Below are positions 1-11,062 of a DNA stretch of 64,000 nucleotides, piece by piece. The translations under genes were made by a program, and so were the position numbers. The notes under the pieces were generated by a model. That model did no database searches. It saw only the letters and a list, made by a program, of their open reading frames with translations, and had not been told where the DNA came from. Origin of the DNA: Vombatus ursinus (taxonomy: Eukaryota; Chordata; Mammalia; Diprotodontia; Vombatidae); the NCBI RefSeq assembly GCF_900497805.2, contig NW_020954551.1, positions 1,752,382 to 1,816,381 of the forward strand, given 5' to 3'. Positions within the stretch are counted from its first letter, which is position 1. Each line of letters opens with the position of its first letter.

Positions 1-1132
1 CACATCTAGTCAGTATCAGTGAAAAGATTCAAACCCAAATCTCTCCTAAATCTGATTCTGGTGTCCTCTTCATTACCAAATAACATCACAGGATTTCCAT
101 GCAGTTGGGAAAGATCATATATCCCAGTATAAGAGTGGGAGTAGGGGACTGGAGTCAATCACCCCAACTCAAAGAAAGGAATTAGAGTAAAGTAATTCTC
201 ATCTGGTTAAGATGAAAATGCTTCTATTAAATCAATCTATCAACTGAAGGCTTGAGACTAGATGTGAAAAGTCCCTGAAAAATTTAGAAATCTTTGAAGA
301 CATTGATTGAGATGGACTGACATTGCCAAGGAAGTATATAAGATTGGTTGAAGGGACTTGGTCCATCCCCTGTAGCGCTTGTTCAAAATGGCAAGTGAGT
401 TTGGAATTCAGCCCTTTAGCACCTGGAAGCTTAGTGGTCTAAACCTTACAGAGAAGCACCAGAAGAGAGAAGGCTTAAGTGGAGGGAGAGCCCCTTGGCT
501 TCCCCCTCCTCCCTGCCCTTGACCAGAGGAGGACCTTGTGAACTTTGTAGGGTCAGAGGACTTTGAGACATCTGAGTCCTAGTCCAAGCTACATTGGACA
601 AGGGATACTGTTGTCTGTGTCCAGAGCCAAGGACAAACTAGGTACGCTGAGGAAAGGCAGCTTCAAAACTCTACAAGAATCCCAACAAAAAGAGCTATGC
701 CATTACTAGAAGGAAGTTCATAAAGACAGCAACCAGGACCTGAGTCACCACTTTGTCACATGTACTTCCTAAGCTTGAGCCCACCTTCCCCTGGAGTCTG
801 TGTGTATTGATTGAAGAGTATGTAACAAGTCTTTTTTTTTCTTTGGGGGTAGGGGTAGGATGTACCAGTCGTCCTTACTATATCACCTTAATAAAATATT
901 CTTTTTTGAAAGCTAATTAATTCCAGACAGCTAACTGATATCAATTGACAGTGTGTACGAATATACCAGTGGAGCTTGTGGGCTCTCAGATCAGAGAGAT
1001 ATCCTAATCCCTCAGGGTTACCCAGGGGCGTGGGGGGAGAGGGGGAATGTAGCAGTCACTCTCTGGGCACCTGATTTGTCAGTGTTTGTGGGCAGTGAGA
1101 AAATAGCCACAGAGTATGTGTAACAACAATAT
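1..1132. other. Unassigned stretch, no gene seen
   Basis: No SINE, LINE or coding pattern was recognised. A TATATAAG motif lies near 336 and AATAAAATATT near 890, on the same strand and about 550 bases apart. That arrangement would fit an old solitary LTR, but I found no matching ends, no internal viral region and no TSD, so the LTR reading stays unproven. A short T run at 832-840 and a G-rich run at 1026-1045 are the only compositional features. Confidence 0.4.
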
Positions 1133-1305
1133 CATAAACTTAGAGCCCAAAGGCACCTTGGAGGCCATCTAGGCTAATACCCTCAATTTACTGGAGAGGT
1201 ACAAGAGCTGAGAGAGGTTAACTGACCTTGCCCGGGTCACCCAGGAGAGCAGAGCTGGTGTTGGACAGAGTACTGACTCCAAACCTAGTAAATTTTCCAT
1301 TGTAC
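1133..1305 (-). mobile_element. MIR-type SINE, type B tail, reverse
   Basis: It reads in the usual reverse order: an accttggaggccatct-like tail, an eroded atttac..gag core, the gtcac..cag box, then a head ending near ttccattgtaccat. Eroded but complete in layout. Type B here means a tail like that of CR1/L3 LINEs. Confidence 0.7.
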
Positions 1306-1877
1306 CATCTCCCCTTCTCTTTCCTGAGAGACCTTGCAGCAAATGACTGATTTGCAGAACATCAGAGAAAGATAAAGGAATACTATAAGCGGCATCACCT
1401 CACAAGAATAGCAAAAAACCAAAAGCAGAGAGAGGAAAATGACACTGCAGAAATCTTCAGTGTCTATTGAACTGAGTGAAATCTGAAGAACTGGCATAAG
1501 ACTCAGCAAAACCAGATTATTAAGATAGTTTATACATGAATAAATACAGTCATAATGCTTGTAATCTTCTTTTATCCTCTTCTAAGATTTTATAAAAGAG
1601 CTCATATCCTCTGCTATCTACATCCCCAGCAACCCTCATTCCTTCCAAGATATGAGTTGATAAAGGTTCAACCTCACTCCCCTCTAGGGCATTTTCCCTT
1701 TAACAGGGGCCTCCAGGGGAGCACAAAGCCTTCAGGTTTTAGAAAACTGCGTTTCTAACACCAGGTACTGTGGCAAGGACGAGGAGGGCTATTTTGCAGC
1801 TAGGGGCCCTGCCTGGCACACAAGCACAGATATCAGAGGGACTTCGTTCTTTGCCAACACATAGATCCAGATGTGGG
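1306..1877. other. Unassigned stretch
   Basis: No family or gene recognised. Short open frames on both strands near 1555-1960 overlap each other and show no domain. The right end provides one copy of the 8-base repeat GATGTGGG (1870-1877) that seems to flank the following L1. Confidence 0.4.
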
Positions 1878-2119
1878 GGAACAAGATGGTGGGGAGAAGC
1901 CAGAAAGTTGCCCAAGCTCTCCCCAGTTTCCCTCAAAAACAACATTAAATCAAGCCTCTAAAAGAATTCTGGAGTGACAGAATTCACAACAAAAGGGAGT
2001 GAAATGTTTTTCCAGCCCAAGATAACATAAAAGGACTTCAGGAAAGGTCTGCCTCACTTGTGTAAAAGGGGAGCGACAGTACCCCCTTTACCCCAGAAGC
2101 AGAACTCAACTCTTTAAAA

Positions 2120-2260
2120 TGAGTCAAAAAAGAGCCCTGACTATAGAAATCCACTATAGTGACAGAGAAGATCAAAAGAACTGACCTGGAAAATAGATCC
2201 AGGAGAGAGAATTTAAAAATTCTCTGAAAGCCATGATCAGAGGGTGTGGGTATAAATTGA
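2120..2260 (+). pseudogene. L1 ORF1 remnant (two internal deletions)
   Basis: The start (ATGAGTCAAAAAAG) matches the ORF1 start of the L1-derived copy at 26,017. After about 60 bases (ending agatcaaaa) the sequence jumps to aactgacctggaaaatagat, which lies about 480 bases further on in the other copy. At gccatgatca it jumps again, by about 0.7 kb, into the inter-ORF block. The coiled coil and nearly all of the RNA-binding and C-terminal domains are therefore missing. Both break points lie near short gatcaaaa-like stretches, which would suit microhomology-mediated deletion (inference). Confidence 0.75.
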
Positions 2261-2654
2261 CTGATGTGATGATAAAAAAAAAATTAAGAGTTGAAAAAAG
2301 GATTGTACTGGCAGAAGAGAAAAGGGGGAGGCAGAATGGGATGAATTATATCACATGAAGAGGCATGAAAGACCTGTTACAATGGAGGGAAAGAAGAGAG
2401 GGGATGAGCATTGTTTGAACCTTGCTATCATAGGATTTGGCTCAGAGAGGGAATAACATATACACTCAGTTGGGTAGAGAAATCTACCTTACCTTTTGGG
2501 ATGTACAAAAAGGAGGGGAACTGTTAGAAGGGAGGGCAGATGGGGGGAGGCAGTGGTCAGAAGCTAAACACTGGGGAGGACGACAGGGTGAAAGGAGAGA
2601 GAAAAGTATAAATATGGGGAAATATAAAATGGAGTGGAATACACAGTAATCATA

Positions 2655-5600
2655 ACTGTGAATGTGAATGGGATGAACTCTACCATAAAACCAAAGTGAA
2701 TAACAGAGTGGATTAAAAACCAAGATCCTACAATATATTGTTGAGAAGAAACACGTTTGAAGCAAAGAGACATACACAGAGTAAAGGTAAAAGGCTGAAG
2801 CAGAATATATTGTGCTTCAGCCGAAGAAAATAAACAAAGCGGGGTAGCAATCCTGATTTCAGACAAAGCAAAAGCAAAAACAGATCTAATTAAGAGATAA
2901 GAGATTTTGCTAAAATGTATCATAAGCAATGAAATAATATTAATACTAAATATATATGCAACAAGTGGTATAGCATCCAAATTCTTAAAGGAGAAGCTAA
3001 GAGAGTTACAGAAAGAAATAGACATCAAAACTATACTAGTGGCAGACCTCAACCTCCCCCTCTCTGAACTAGATAAATCTAACCACAAAATAAGCAAGAA
3101 AGAAGTTAAGGAGAACATAATTTTAGAAAAGTTAGATATGGTAGACCTCTGGAGAAAATTGAATGAGGATAGAAAGGAATGTACCTTTTTCTCAGTGCTA
3201 CATGGCACCTGCACAAAAATTAAAAACCTCACAATCAAACACAGGCAGAAATATTAACTGCATCCTTTACAGATTATGATGTAATAAAAATTACATGTAA
3301 TAAAGAGCCATGGGAAGATAGATTAAAAATTAATTGGAAACTAAATAATGTAATCCTAAAGAATGAGTAGGTCAAACAACAAATCATAGAAAAAAAATCA
3401 ATAACTTCGTCAAAGAGAATACAATAATGAGACAACATAACAAAATTTGTGAGATGCATCCAAAGCAGTACTTAGGGGAAATTTTTATATCTCTGAAGGC
3501 TTACATGAATAAAATAGAGAAAGAAGAGATCAATAAATTGGGCATGCAACTAAAAAAGCTAGAAAAAGAACAAATTAAAAATACTCAATTAAATGCAAAA
3601 TTAGAAATTCTGAAAATCAAAGGAGAGATTAATAAAACTGAAAGTAAGAAAACTATTGAACTAATAAAACTAAGAGCTAGTTTTATGAAAAAAAATAAAA
3701 TAGATAAATCTTTGGTTAATTTGATTAAAAAAAAGAAAGAAGAAAATGAAATTACCAGTATCAAAGATGAAAAGGGTGAATTCACCACCAAAGAAGAGGA
3801 AATTAAAGCAATAATTAGGAGCTATTTTGCCCAACTATATGCCAGTAAATCTGTCAATCTAAGTGAAATGGATAAATATGTACAACAATATAAATTGCCC
3901 AGATTAACAGAAGAGGAAATAAAATATTTAAATAACCCTATTTTAGAAAAAGAAATTGAACTAGCAATCAATGAACTTCCTAAGAAAAAATCTTAGGGCC
4001 AGATGAATTTACAAATGAATTCTACCAAACATTTGAAAAACAACTAATTTTAATACTATAGAAACTATTTGGAAAAATAGGTGAAGAAGAATTCTACCAA
4101 ATTCATTTTATAATACAAATATGGTGCTGATACCTAAACCAGGAAGAGCCAAGATGGAGAAAGAAAATTATAGACCCATTTCTCTAATGAATATTGATGC
4201 AAATTTTTTAAATAAAATATTAGCAAAGAGATTACAACAATTTATCATGAAGATAATACACTATGACCAGGTGAAATTTATACCAGGAATGCAGAACTGG
4301 TTCAATATTAGGAAAACTATCAGGATAATTGACCGTATCAATAACAAAAACAACAGAAATCATATGATCATCTCAATAGAAGCAAGAAAAGCTTTGGACA
4401 AAATACAGCACCCATTTCTATTAAAAACACTCACTAGAGACCATAGGAATAAATGGAGCTCTCCTTAAAATGATAAGCAGTACCTCTCTAAAACCATCAG
4501 CAAGCATTATGTGTAATGGGGATAAGCTAGAAGATTACCCAATAAGATCTGGGGTGAAACAAAGATGTCCATTATCACTATCATTCAATATTGTACTAGA
4601 AATATTAGCTTTAGCCACAAGAGAAGAAAAAGATATTGAAGGAATTAGATTAGGCAATGAGGAAATAAAACTATCACTCTTTGTAGATGATATATTGTTA
4701 TACTTAGAGAATCAGCTAAAAAATTACTTGAAATAATTAGCGACTTTAGCAAAGTTGCAGGATATAAAATAAACCCACATAAATCATCAGTATTACCAAC
4801 AAAGCTCAGCGAGAAGAGATAGAAAGAGAAATTCCAGTTAAAATAACTGGAGGCGATATAAAATATTTGGGAATTTACCTGCCAAGACAAACCCAGGAAC
4901 TATATGAGCACATTTACAAAACACTTTTCACACAAATAAAGTCAGATCTAAACAATTGGGAAAATATCAATTGCTCATGGGTAGGCTGAGCTAATATAAT
5001 AAAAACAACAATTCTACCTAAATTATTTACTTATTCAGTGCCATACCAATCAAAGTGCCAAAAAAAAAAAAACCCTTTTTATTGAGCTAGTAACAAAATT
5101 CATCTGGAAGAACAAAAGGTCAAGAATATCAATGGAATTAATGAAAAGAATGCAAAGGAAGGTGGCCTAGCCATACCAGATCTAAAACTATATTATAAAG
5201 CAGCAGTTATCAAAACTATTTGGTACTGGCTAAGAAATAGAACGTTGGATCAGTAGAATAGATTAGGTACACAAGACGTAAGTCAATGATTATAGTAATC
5301 TACTGTTTGATAAACCCAAAGGCTCCAGCTTCTGGGCTAAGAACTCATTATTTGACAAAAACTGCTGGGAAAACTAGAAAATAGTATGTCAGAAACTGGG
5401 CATAGACCAACATCTCATACCATATACCAAGATAAGGTCAAAATGGGTACATGATTTAAACATAAAAGGTCATACCATAAGCAAATTAAGAGAGCAAGGA
5501 ATAGTTTACCTGTCAGATCTATGGAAAAGGGAAATGTTTATGACCAAACAAGAGAGAGAGAACATTATGAAATGTAAAATGTATAATTTTGATTACATTA

Positions 5601-6393
5601 AATTGAAAAGGTTTGGCATAAACAAAACCAACATAACCTAGATTAGAAGGAAAGCAGAGAGATGGGAAACAATTTTTACAGCCAGTGTTTCTGATAAAGG
5701 TCTCATTTTTCAAATATATAGAGAACTGAGTCAAATTTGTAAAAATACAAGTCATTCCCCAATTGATAAATGGTCAAAGGATATGAACAAGCAGTTTTCA
5801 GATGAAGAAATTAGAGCTATCTATAGTCATATGGATAAAATGTCCTAAATCACTATTTGTTAAAGAAATGCAAATTAAAACAATTCTGAGGTACCATCTC
5901 GCATCTCTCAGATTGGCTAATATGACAGAAAAGTAAAATGATAAATATTGGAAAAGATGTGTGAAAATAGGGACACTAATGCATTATTGGTGAAGTTGTG
6001 AACTGATCCAACTACTCTGGAAAGTAATTTGGAACTATACCCAAAGGGCAATCAAACTGTGCATACCCTTTGATCAAGCAAACTACTACTAGGGCTGTAT
6101 CCCAGAGATCATAAAAAAAGGGAAAAGGACCCACATGTACAAAAATATTTATAGCAGCTCTTTTTGTGGTGGCAAAGAATTGGAAATTGAGAGGATGCCC
6201 ATCAGTTGGGGAATGACTGAACAAGTTGTGGTATATGAATGTAATGGCATACTATTGTGCTAGAAGAAATGATGAGCAGGCAGATTTCAGAAAAACCTGG
6301 AAAGACTTGTATGGACTGATGCTGAGTGAAGTGAGCAGAACCAGGTGAATATTTCACATAGCAACAGCAACATTGTGTGATGATCAACTATGA
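2655..6393 (+). pseudogene. L1 ORF2 remnant (endonuclease, RT, C-terminal domain)
   Basis: In L1, ORF2 encodes the endonuclease and reverse transcriptase that carry out target-primed reverse transcription. Seen here in order: an endonuclease start (NVNGMNS), a degenerate EETR where QETH is usual, SGVAILISDK, and ADLNLP in the GDFN position. RT blocks follow: [18 protein letters not shown] near 4160, [12 protein letters not shown] near 4260, [18 protein letters not shown] near 4360, SGVKQRCPLS near 4545, and the catalytic box as FVDD at 4680-4691 where most L1s have FADD. The C-terminal domain ends with SEVSRT and a stop at 6391-6393. About 3.7 kb is covered, with several frame breaks. The longest open piece is 189 codons at 3427-3996, the linker before the RT. 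Confidence 0.92.
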
Positions 6394-6786
6394 TTGACTT
6401 AGCTCTTCTCAGCAATACAATGATCCAAGACAATTCTGAAAGGCTCATGATGGAAAGTGCTATCCACATCCAGAGAAAGAACTATGGAGTCTGAATGCAG
6501 ATTAAATCATACGATTTTCACTTTTGGGAGGATTTTTGGGTTTTGTGGCTTTTTCCTTTTCTTCTGTTTCTTCTTTCACAACATGACTTCTGTGGAAATA
6601 TGTCTACGTGATGACATATGTATAACCTATATCAGATTGCTTGCCAGCTTGGGGAGGGGGAATGAAAGGGAGGGAAGGAGGGAGGGAGAAAAGATTTGAA
6701 ACTCAAAATCTTTCAAAAAAATGAGTATTGAAAACTATCTTTACTGTAATTTGAAGAAATAAAATACTATTTACCAAAAAAAAAAT
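6394..6786 (+). other. L1 3' UTR with G-rich tract and poly(A) signal
   Basis: Runs of G at about 6650-6690 (gggg, ggggg, ggg, ggg, ggg) form the purine tract typical of L1 3' UTRs. AATAAA follows at 6758-6763 and an A-run at 6776-6785. The same order is seen in the L1 tail at 10,410-10,954. Confidence 0.8.
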
Positions 6787-6884
6787 GATGTGGGTACAAG
6801 AGCAACATTTGTATTATGTTATCCTGTTATGACTGAAAAAGAGGAAGGATGGCCATGTGCTAAGAAGTCATTTGTAGAAAGTGA

Positions 6885-7050
6885 GCTAAAATTAGAGTAG
6901 AGGCCCTGGGTTTAAATCCTTTATTACCACTTTGTGAATCCCTTATTGGTTGAGTCATTTGTCCCACTGGCCTCAGTTTCTCCTCCTATAAAATGAGAAG
7001 GTTGGGCTAAGATGGCTTATAAAAAAATTTTCTGACTTTAAATTTATAAT
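6885..7050 (+). mobile_element. MIR-type SINE, type B
   Basis: The core cctcagtttctcctcctata is followed by the type B tail (ggttgggctaagatggctt, then tttataatcc). The head is eroded. Confidence 0.75.
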
Positions 7051-7961
7051 CCCTCAATCATTTGTTCCCTTCATAAAGTCTTTTACGTTACTTCCAGGTT
7101 GCAAACAACCAGTGGTAAAATATCATATTATAGCCTACTTACATCATGTATCCCTCCTCTGACCTTCAAGTCAACCCAAATTTTAGAGATTTTTATATTC
7201 CATGACTCACATGGTATATAGCAACACCAGGTGTATATTTGTATTTAAAATCATTTGATTTTTTCTAATACGTTTGTGTTTCTTGATACCAGTGCACAGT
7301 TCCAAAACCAAAGGCAAACCAAGCCATTGTTCCCTTCGTATTTAGTTTTGGGACCAGTTCATTATCTATTTACAATGTCTGTGTTAGAGCAGCTAATGGA
7401 CTATCCGTTCACCTATATGTCATAATCTGGGCAATATTCCTTCATCCACTTTTTATTTTCCTCTGTGGATTATTTGGTCACTCTCATTTAAATTGATTTC
7501 ACTAAATGAGATCCTGAAATATCCTGAGTGCTAAATGCAATGAACGCAATGACTTCCACAAATAGAAACGTGTGAAGGATCTCACCATCTTTGATGAATC
7601 CCTCTTCAATGTGGGCTGTGTTCAGGAGATTCTCTATGACAGTGTGGAACACTTTTGGAAAAACATTTGTCTCTGTGCTAAAAACAACCAAAACCCACAT
7701 AGATCCAGCCAGCACTGTCCACAATACATGTGATACTAGAAAAATGATCCAATGCCCCATGACAATTGGGATGCAATAAAATGACTTTCCCCAGTCTGTA
7801 TTTCTTCCTGATTACATTCACTGCTTCTTGGCCTCTGGTAGGCTCAAAACAGTACCTCTTCTCCAAGGAGATGAGAGATTTTTAAAAACACAAACTCTCT
7901 AATCTGCTAAACTCTGCCTGCCTTCAACCTAGGAACAGCTAAGAAGGTGGCAAACAGTCAA
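7051..7961. other. Unassigned, with hydrophobic - strand frames
   Basis: No repeat recognised. On the - strand at 7488-7866, two overlapping open frames (90 and 62 codons) read as a hydrophobic, membrane-like segment (GHWIIFLVSHVLWTVLAGS), followed by a mixed region rich in H, E and F. This could be a decayed host pseudogene. No family is recognised and no splice sites were convincing. Confidence 0.25.
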
Positions 7962-8565
7962 GTGAACAAGAATTTATTAAGTGCCTACTAAGTGCTATGC
8001 TTAACTGGGGAGACAAAGGTCCAAAACAGACCCTGCTCTCAAGAATCTCTGGTCTAATGGGGGAAATGGCATGCAAATCACTATGTGTAAACAAGATACA
8101 GGTTACAAAGGATAAATTAGAAGCAATCTTAGAGGAATAGCACTAATATTGTGGACGACTGGAAAGGGCTTTTGACGAAGGTGGGATTTTAGCAGAAACC
8201 TAAAGGGAAAGCCAGGAGAGAGATGAGAAGCAAGAAAGTTGTAGGCATCAAGGCCAGCTGGTGAAAACGCTTGGAAGCTGGAGATGGAGTGTCTTGTGAG
8301 TGTAACAGCAAAGGGGAACAGTGTCACTAGACCACAGAGTACTTGGAGGGAAGTGAGCTGTAAGAAGACTGGCAAGGTAGGAAGGGGCCAGGTTGTGAAG
8401 GGCCAAACAGAGGGTTTTTATATTTGATCCTGGAGGTGACAGAGAGAGATTGGGACTTATTGAAGGGTGTGGGGAGAAATGAGATGGCCAGACCTGCACG
8501 TTAGGAAGATCAATCTGGGAGGCGATGGACTGAAATAAGGAAAGACTTGAGGGAGGGAGGCCAAC
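7962..8565 (-). mobile_element. L2 LINE 3' end, reverse
   Basis: A long, well-kept L2 3' end. In reverse it runs from the terminal atttattaagtgcctacta block, through aggtgggatttt, gatggagtgtcttgtg and gtaggaaggggccaggtt, to atatttgatcctggaggt and cagacctgcacgttaggaag. It is the longest L2 piece in the window, about 600 bases, and is noncoding. Confidence 0.88.
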
Positions 8566-8635
8566 CACACAGCCCTACATAGTATGAGCTTCATCCTCAA
8601 AGGTGAGATCATGAAAGCCAGAGACAAGAAGCAAT

Positions 8636-8812
8636 TTAAATAACACTAGCTCATGTCTACATAGCACTTTAAGGTTTGGAAAGCACTTGGCAAGTATTCT
8701 CTCCTTTGACTCTCACAGTAACATGTCACCCCCACTTTACAGATGCGAAAACTAAGGCCCCAAGAACTTAAGTGAAGATAGTAAATGTTTATGCCAGTAT
8801 TCAAACCTGAGT
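8636..8812 (-). mobile_element. MIR-type SINE, type A tail, reverse
   Basis: Shows catagcactttaaggtttg, then ctcacagtaac, ccactttacagatgcgaaaa and an eroded head. Type A means the tail built around aaagcgctatataaatgctagc (sense). Confidence 0.8.
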
Positions 8813-8942
8813 TGTAGATTTAGAGCTGGTAGAGAATGCAAAGGCAGTTGAATCCAATCTCCTCATTTTACAGTTGAAAAAACTAAGGCCCAGAAAAGAG
8901 AAATGACTTGTGCAAAGTCACACCAGTAACAAGTGGCATCCC
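8813..8942 (-). mobile_element. MIR-type SINE, type B tail, reverse
   Basis: Begins tagagctggtagagaat, then cctcattttacagttgaaaa and gtcacaccagtaacaag. It abuts the previous SINE with no spacer. Confidence 0.75.
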
Positions 8943-9119
8943 ATCGAGTTTGTCCATCAGTATAGACATCTTAGCCAGTTCTACAGATGGACAATGGACT
9001 GGGCCTAGAACTGAATAAAAGAAGAAGATCCTAAGACCACCCTGGCTTTGCCATCTGCCCTGCATATGGATTCTCCAATACTCATTGTCTTCCCCACTGA
9101 GAATATTTGCCTTGGGAGC

Positions 9120-9215
9120 AGGAAGTGCCATCTTTCCTCTTCATAGCCACACACTTAGCACATTGCTTGGCACACAGCAAGCACTTGACCAATGTTTTTC
9201 ATTTGTTCATCACAT
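9120..9215 (+). mobile_element. L2 3' terminus
   Basis: Contains cacacacttagcacattgct, ggcacacagcaagcacttg, then the aatgtttttcatttgttca end typical of L2. Confidence 0.65.
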
Positions 9216-9494
9216 CTGGGAAATTTCAAGGTGTCTTAAGTGATGCCAGGCTGTTTATGACCACCAAAGTCCACCATCTTTCTCACATCATTTTTCTCCT
9301 GGTAATGATACATGGACCTGAATCACAGAAAGGCAAATGAGTACAGGCAAGCATAATATAGCTTGTTATCCATAGTGATTTACAGGCAAAAAATACCCAA
9401 GTCATTAAGGACTTGTATGACTAAAAAGGGGAGAGGTCTGGTCCTGGAGTGAAGGTGAGGGACAGCGGGTGAATCCCCCTTCCCTAACTGAAAT

Positions 9495-9545
9495 ACTTGT
9501 GATGTCACGTCACATTACATCACATCATATCACATCATATTATTA
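9495..9545. repeat. Short (CACATCATAT)-like tandem repeat
   Basis: About five imperfect units of ten bases or less (cacattacat, cacatcatat, cacatcatat). Confidence 0.7.
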
Positions 9546-9679
9546 TAAAAAAACAGAGAAATATGGCATCCAATATACTATATGGACCTTTATGTGGCAT
9601 CTATTGAAAGATAAAGAAAATAATTGCACTGCATTAGGAAAAATTGTGATCTGTGTAAGCTAACATCACACCCAGACTT

Positions 9680-9955
9680 AGAAAAGGCAGCCTGACTTAT
9701 CAGGTAGAGCGCTGGTCTGGGAATTAGAGAGAACTTGATTTGAATACTTGAAAGGCTAGTGGGCACTTAGCAGCTATTAGGCACTTAGTGCTAGTGGTCA
9801 CTTAGCAGCTAGTAGGCACTTCATAATTATTGGCTGACTGAGCAACTCAGGCAGGTCCCATAACTTTACTCATCGTCAATCACCATTTTATGAAAATGAA
9901 ACATATAGATTAGACTAGAAGTTCCTTCTGGTTCTAGATCCAGGATCCATGTAAA
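9680..9955 (+). mobile_element. MIR-type SINE, type B, with internal tandem duplication
   Basis: The head is ggtagagcgctggtctggg and the tail is tagaagttccttctggttct. The middle holds a tandem duplication of a 32-35-base unit (9755-9789 and 9790-9821, each starting gctagtgg and containing cacttagcagcta), which is unusual for this SINE. Confidence 0.7.
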
Positions 9956-9984
9956 CGTCAGTTATCATTATTATTACTTCTGGA

Positions 9985-10409
9985 GGGTCAGAGTGTATTC
10001 TATTGCCTTCAGGATAAAAGGCAAACTCCGAAACTTGGCACTGAAAGATTTTTCACTGTCAGGTTCCAACCTAGCTTCCCAGGCTGATTATACATCACCC
10101 CACTGGGGGCACTTTATATTTTAGTCAAATTAGCCTCCCTGCTGTTCCCAGTACATGAAAGGTCATCTCCCACCTCCGTGCTATTGCAGTGGCTGTCCTC
10201 TATACCTAGAGTCCCTCCCTCATGACTTCTACCTCTTTAGTCTCCTTCAAGACTCAGCTCAGATGTCACCTTCCCATCATGAAATTACTTAACATATGTA
10301 TATACATATTATATATATAAACATATGCGTATACATTTAATTCACTTATTCTACACCTCTCCCCCCTCCAACCACTCAGTGAAAAATAAATTTCTTGAGA
10401 AAGACTGCT
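9985..10409 (+). mobile_element. L2 3' region, left part of a copy split by L1
   Basis: Shows attgccttcaggataaaagg, cctccgtgctattgcagtgg, tccttcaagactcagctcag, then an AT-rich expansion (10,285-10,345) and ttgagaaagactgct. The copy resumes at 10,955 after an inserted L1. Confidence 0.85.
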
Positions 10410-10954
10410 GATGGTTTAAAAAAAACCTAGAAAAACTTAGATGAACTGATACAAAGTGAAGTGAGCAGAACCAGGAGAACATGATACATAGTAACAGCAA
10501 CATTGTAATGATGATCAAATGTGAAAGACTTGGTTACTCTGAGCATGACAATGATTCAAGATAATTTCAAAGAACCCATGATGACAAATGCTGTCCACCT
10601 GCAGAGAGAGAACTGATGGATTTACTTGAAAAGTGCTTTGCATACCTTAAAGTGTTGTATAAATCATGAATTCTGAAAGCAGATTGAAACAGATTTTTCA
10701 ACTTTCTTTATTTTCATTGTTTTATTTTATGTTTTCTTTCATAACATGGCTAATATAGAAATATGTTTTGCATGACTTCACATGTATAATGAACATCAAA
10801 TTGCTTGCCTTCTCAAGGAGGGGGGGAGGATGGGAGGGAGGGAAAGAAATTGGAACTCAAAATTTTAAAAATTAGTTGTTAAAAAATTTTACATGTAATT
10901 GGGAAATATTTAATGAAATAAATAAATAAAATATTTGTGAAGAAGAAGAAGGAG
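10410..10954 (+). mobile_element. 5'-truncated L1 3' end nested in L2
   Basis: Starts within the ORF2 end (gaagtgagcagaaccaggag), continues through the L1 3' UTR (cataacatggctaatatag), a G-rich tract (10,819-10,850) and AATAAATAAATAAA, then a purine-rich tail. It is flanked by gagaaagactgct (10,397-10,409) and gagaaggactgct (10,955-10,967), a 12/13 TSD. A 46-base patch of type A SINE tail (about 10,622-10,667) interrupts the 3' UTR. Confidence 0.88.
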
Positions 10955-11062
10955 GAGAAGGACTGCTTCATTTTTGCATTTGTAACCCAGCACAATGCCT
11001 GGCATGTAGCAAGTGCCTAGCAGATATATGACAAATTAATGGATAAATGAATGAATGAATGA
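10955..11062 (+). mobile_element. L2 3' terminus, right part of split copy
   Basis: Continues the L2 copy: tcatttttgcatttgtaacc, gcacaatgcctggcatgtag, then aatgaatgaatgaatg, the usual L2 end. Removing the L1 and one TSD copy restores an uninterrupted L2 reading. Confidence 0.85.

Larger units (their letters stand above)
1878..6786 (+). mobile_element. L1 LINE, near full span, ORF1 internally deleted
   Basis: A marsupial-type L1. It begins with the conserved 5' start (ggaacaagatgg, compare gggcagagccaagatgg of the copy at 25,169), carries an ORF1 remnant, an inter-ORF purine-rich block, a full-span but broken ORF2 and a 3' UTR with AATAAA at 6758-6763 before an A-run. GATGTGGG at 1870-1877 and 6787-6794 is a probable 8-base TSD. 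Against the copy at 25,169, the first half lacks about 0.6 kb of 5' UTR and about 1.2 kb from ORF1 and the sequence just after it. Total length is about 4.9 kb. Many stops and shifts mean it cannot be active. Confidence 0.93.

Noticed and set aside
1-1130. Solitary LTR of an old retrovirus-like element
   Set aside because: Only a TATA-like motif and an AATAAA; no paired ends, internal region or TSD, so left unassigned.
3427-3996. 189-codon frame as a host gene
   Set aside because: It is the lysine-rich linker of L1 ORF2 between endonuclease and RT.
8103-8568. Two - strand frames of 90 and 106 codons
   Set aside because: They lie in the sense strand of the noncoding L2 3' end.
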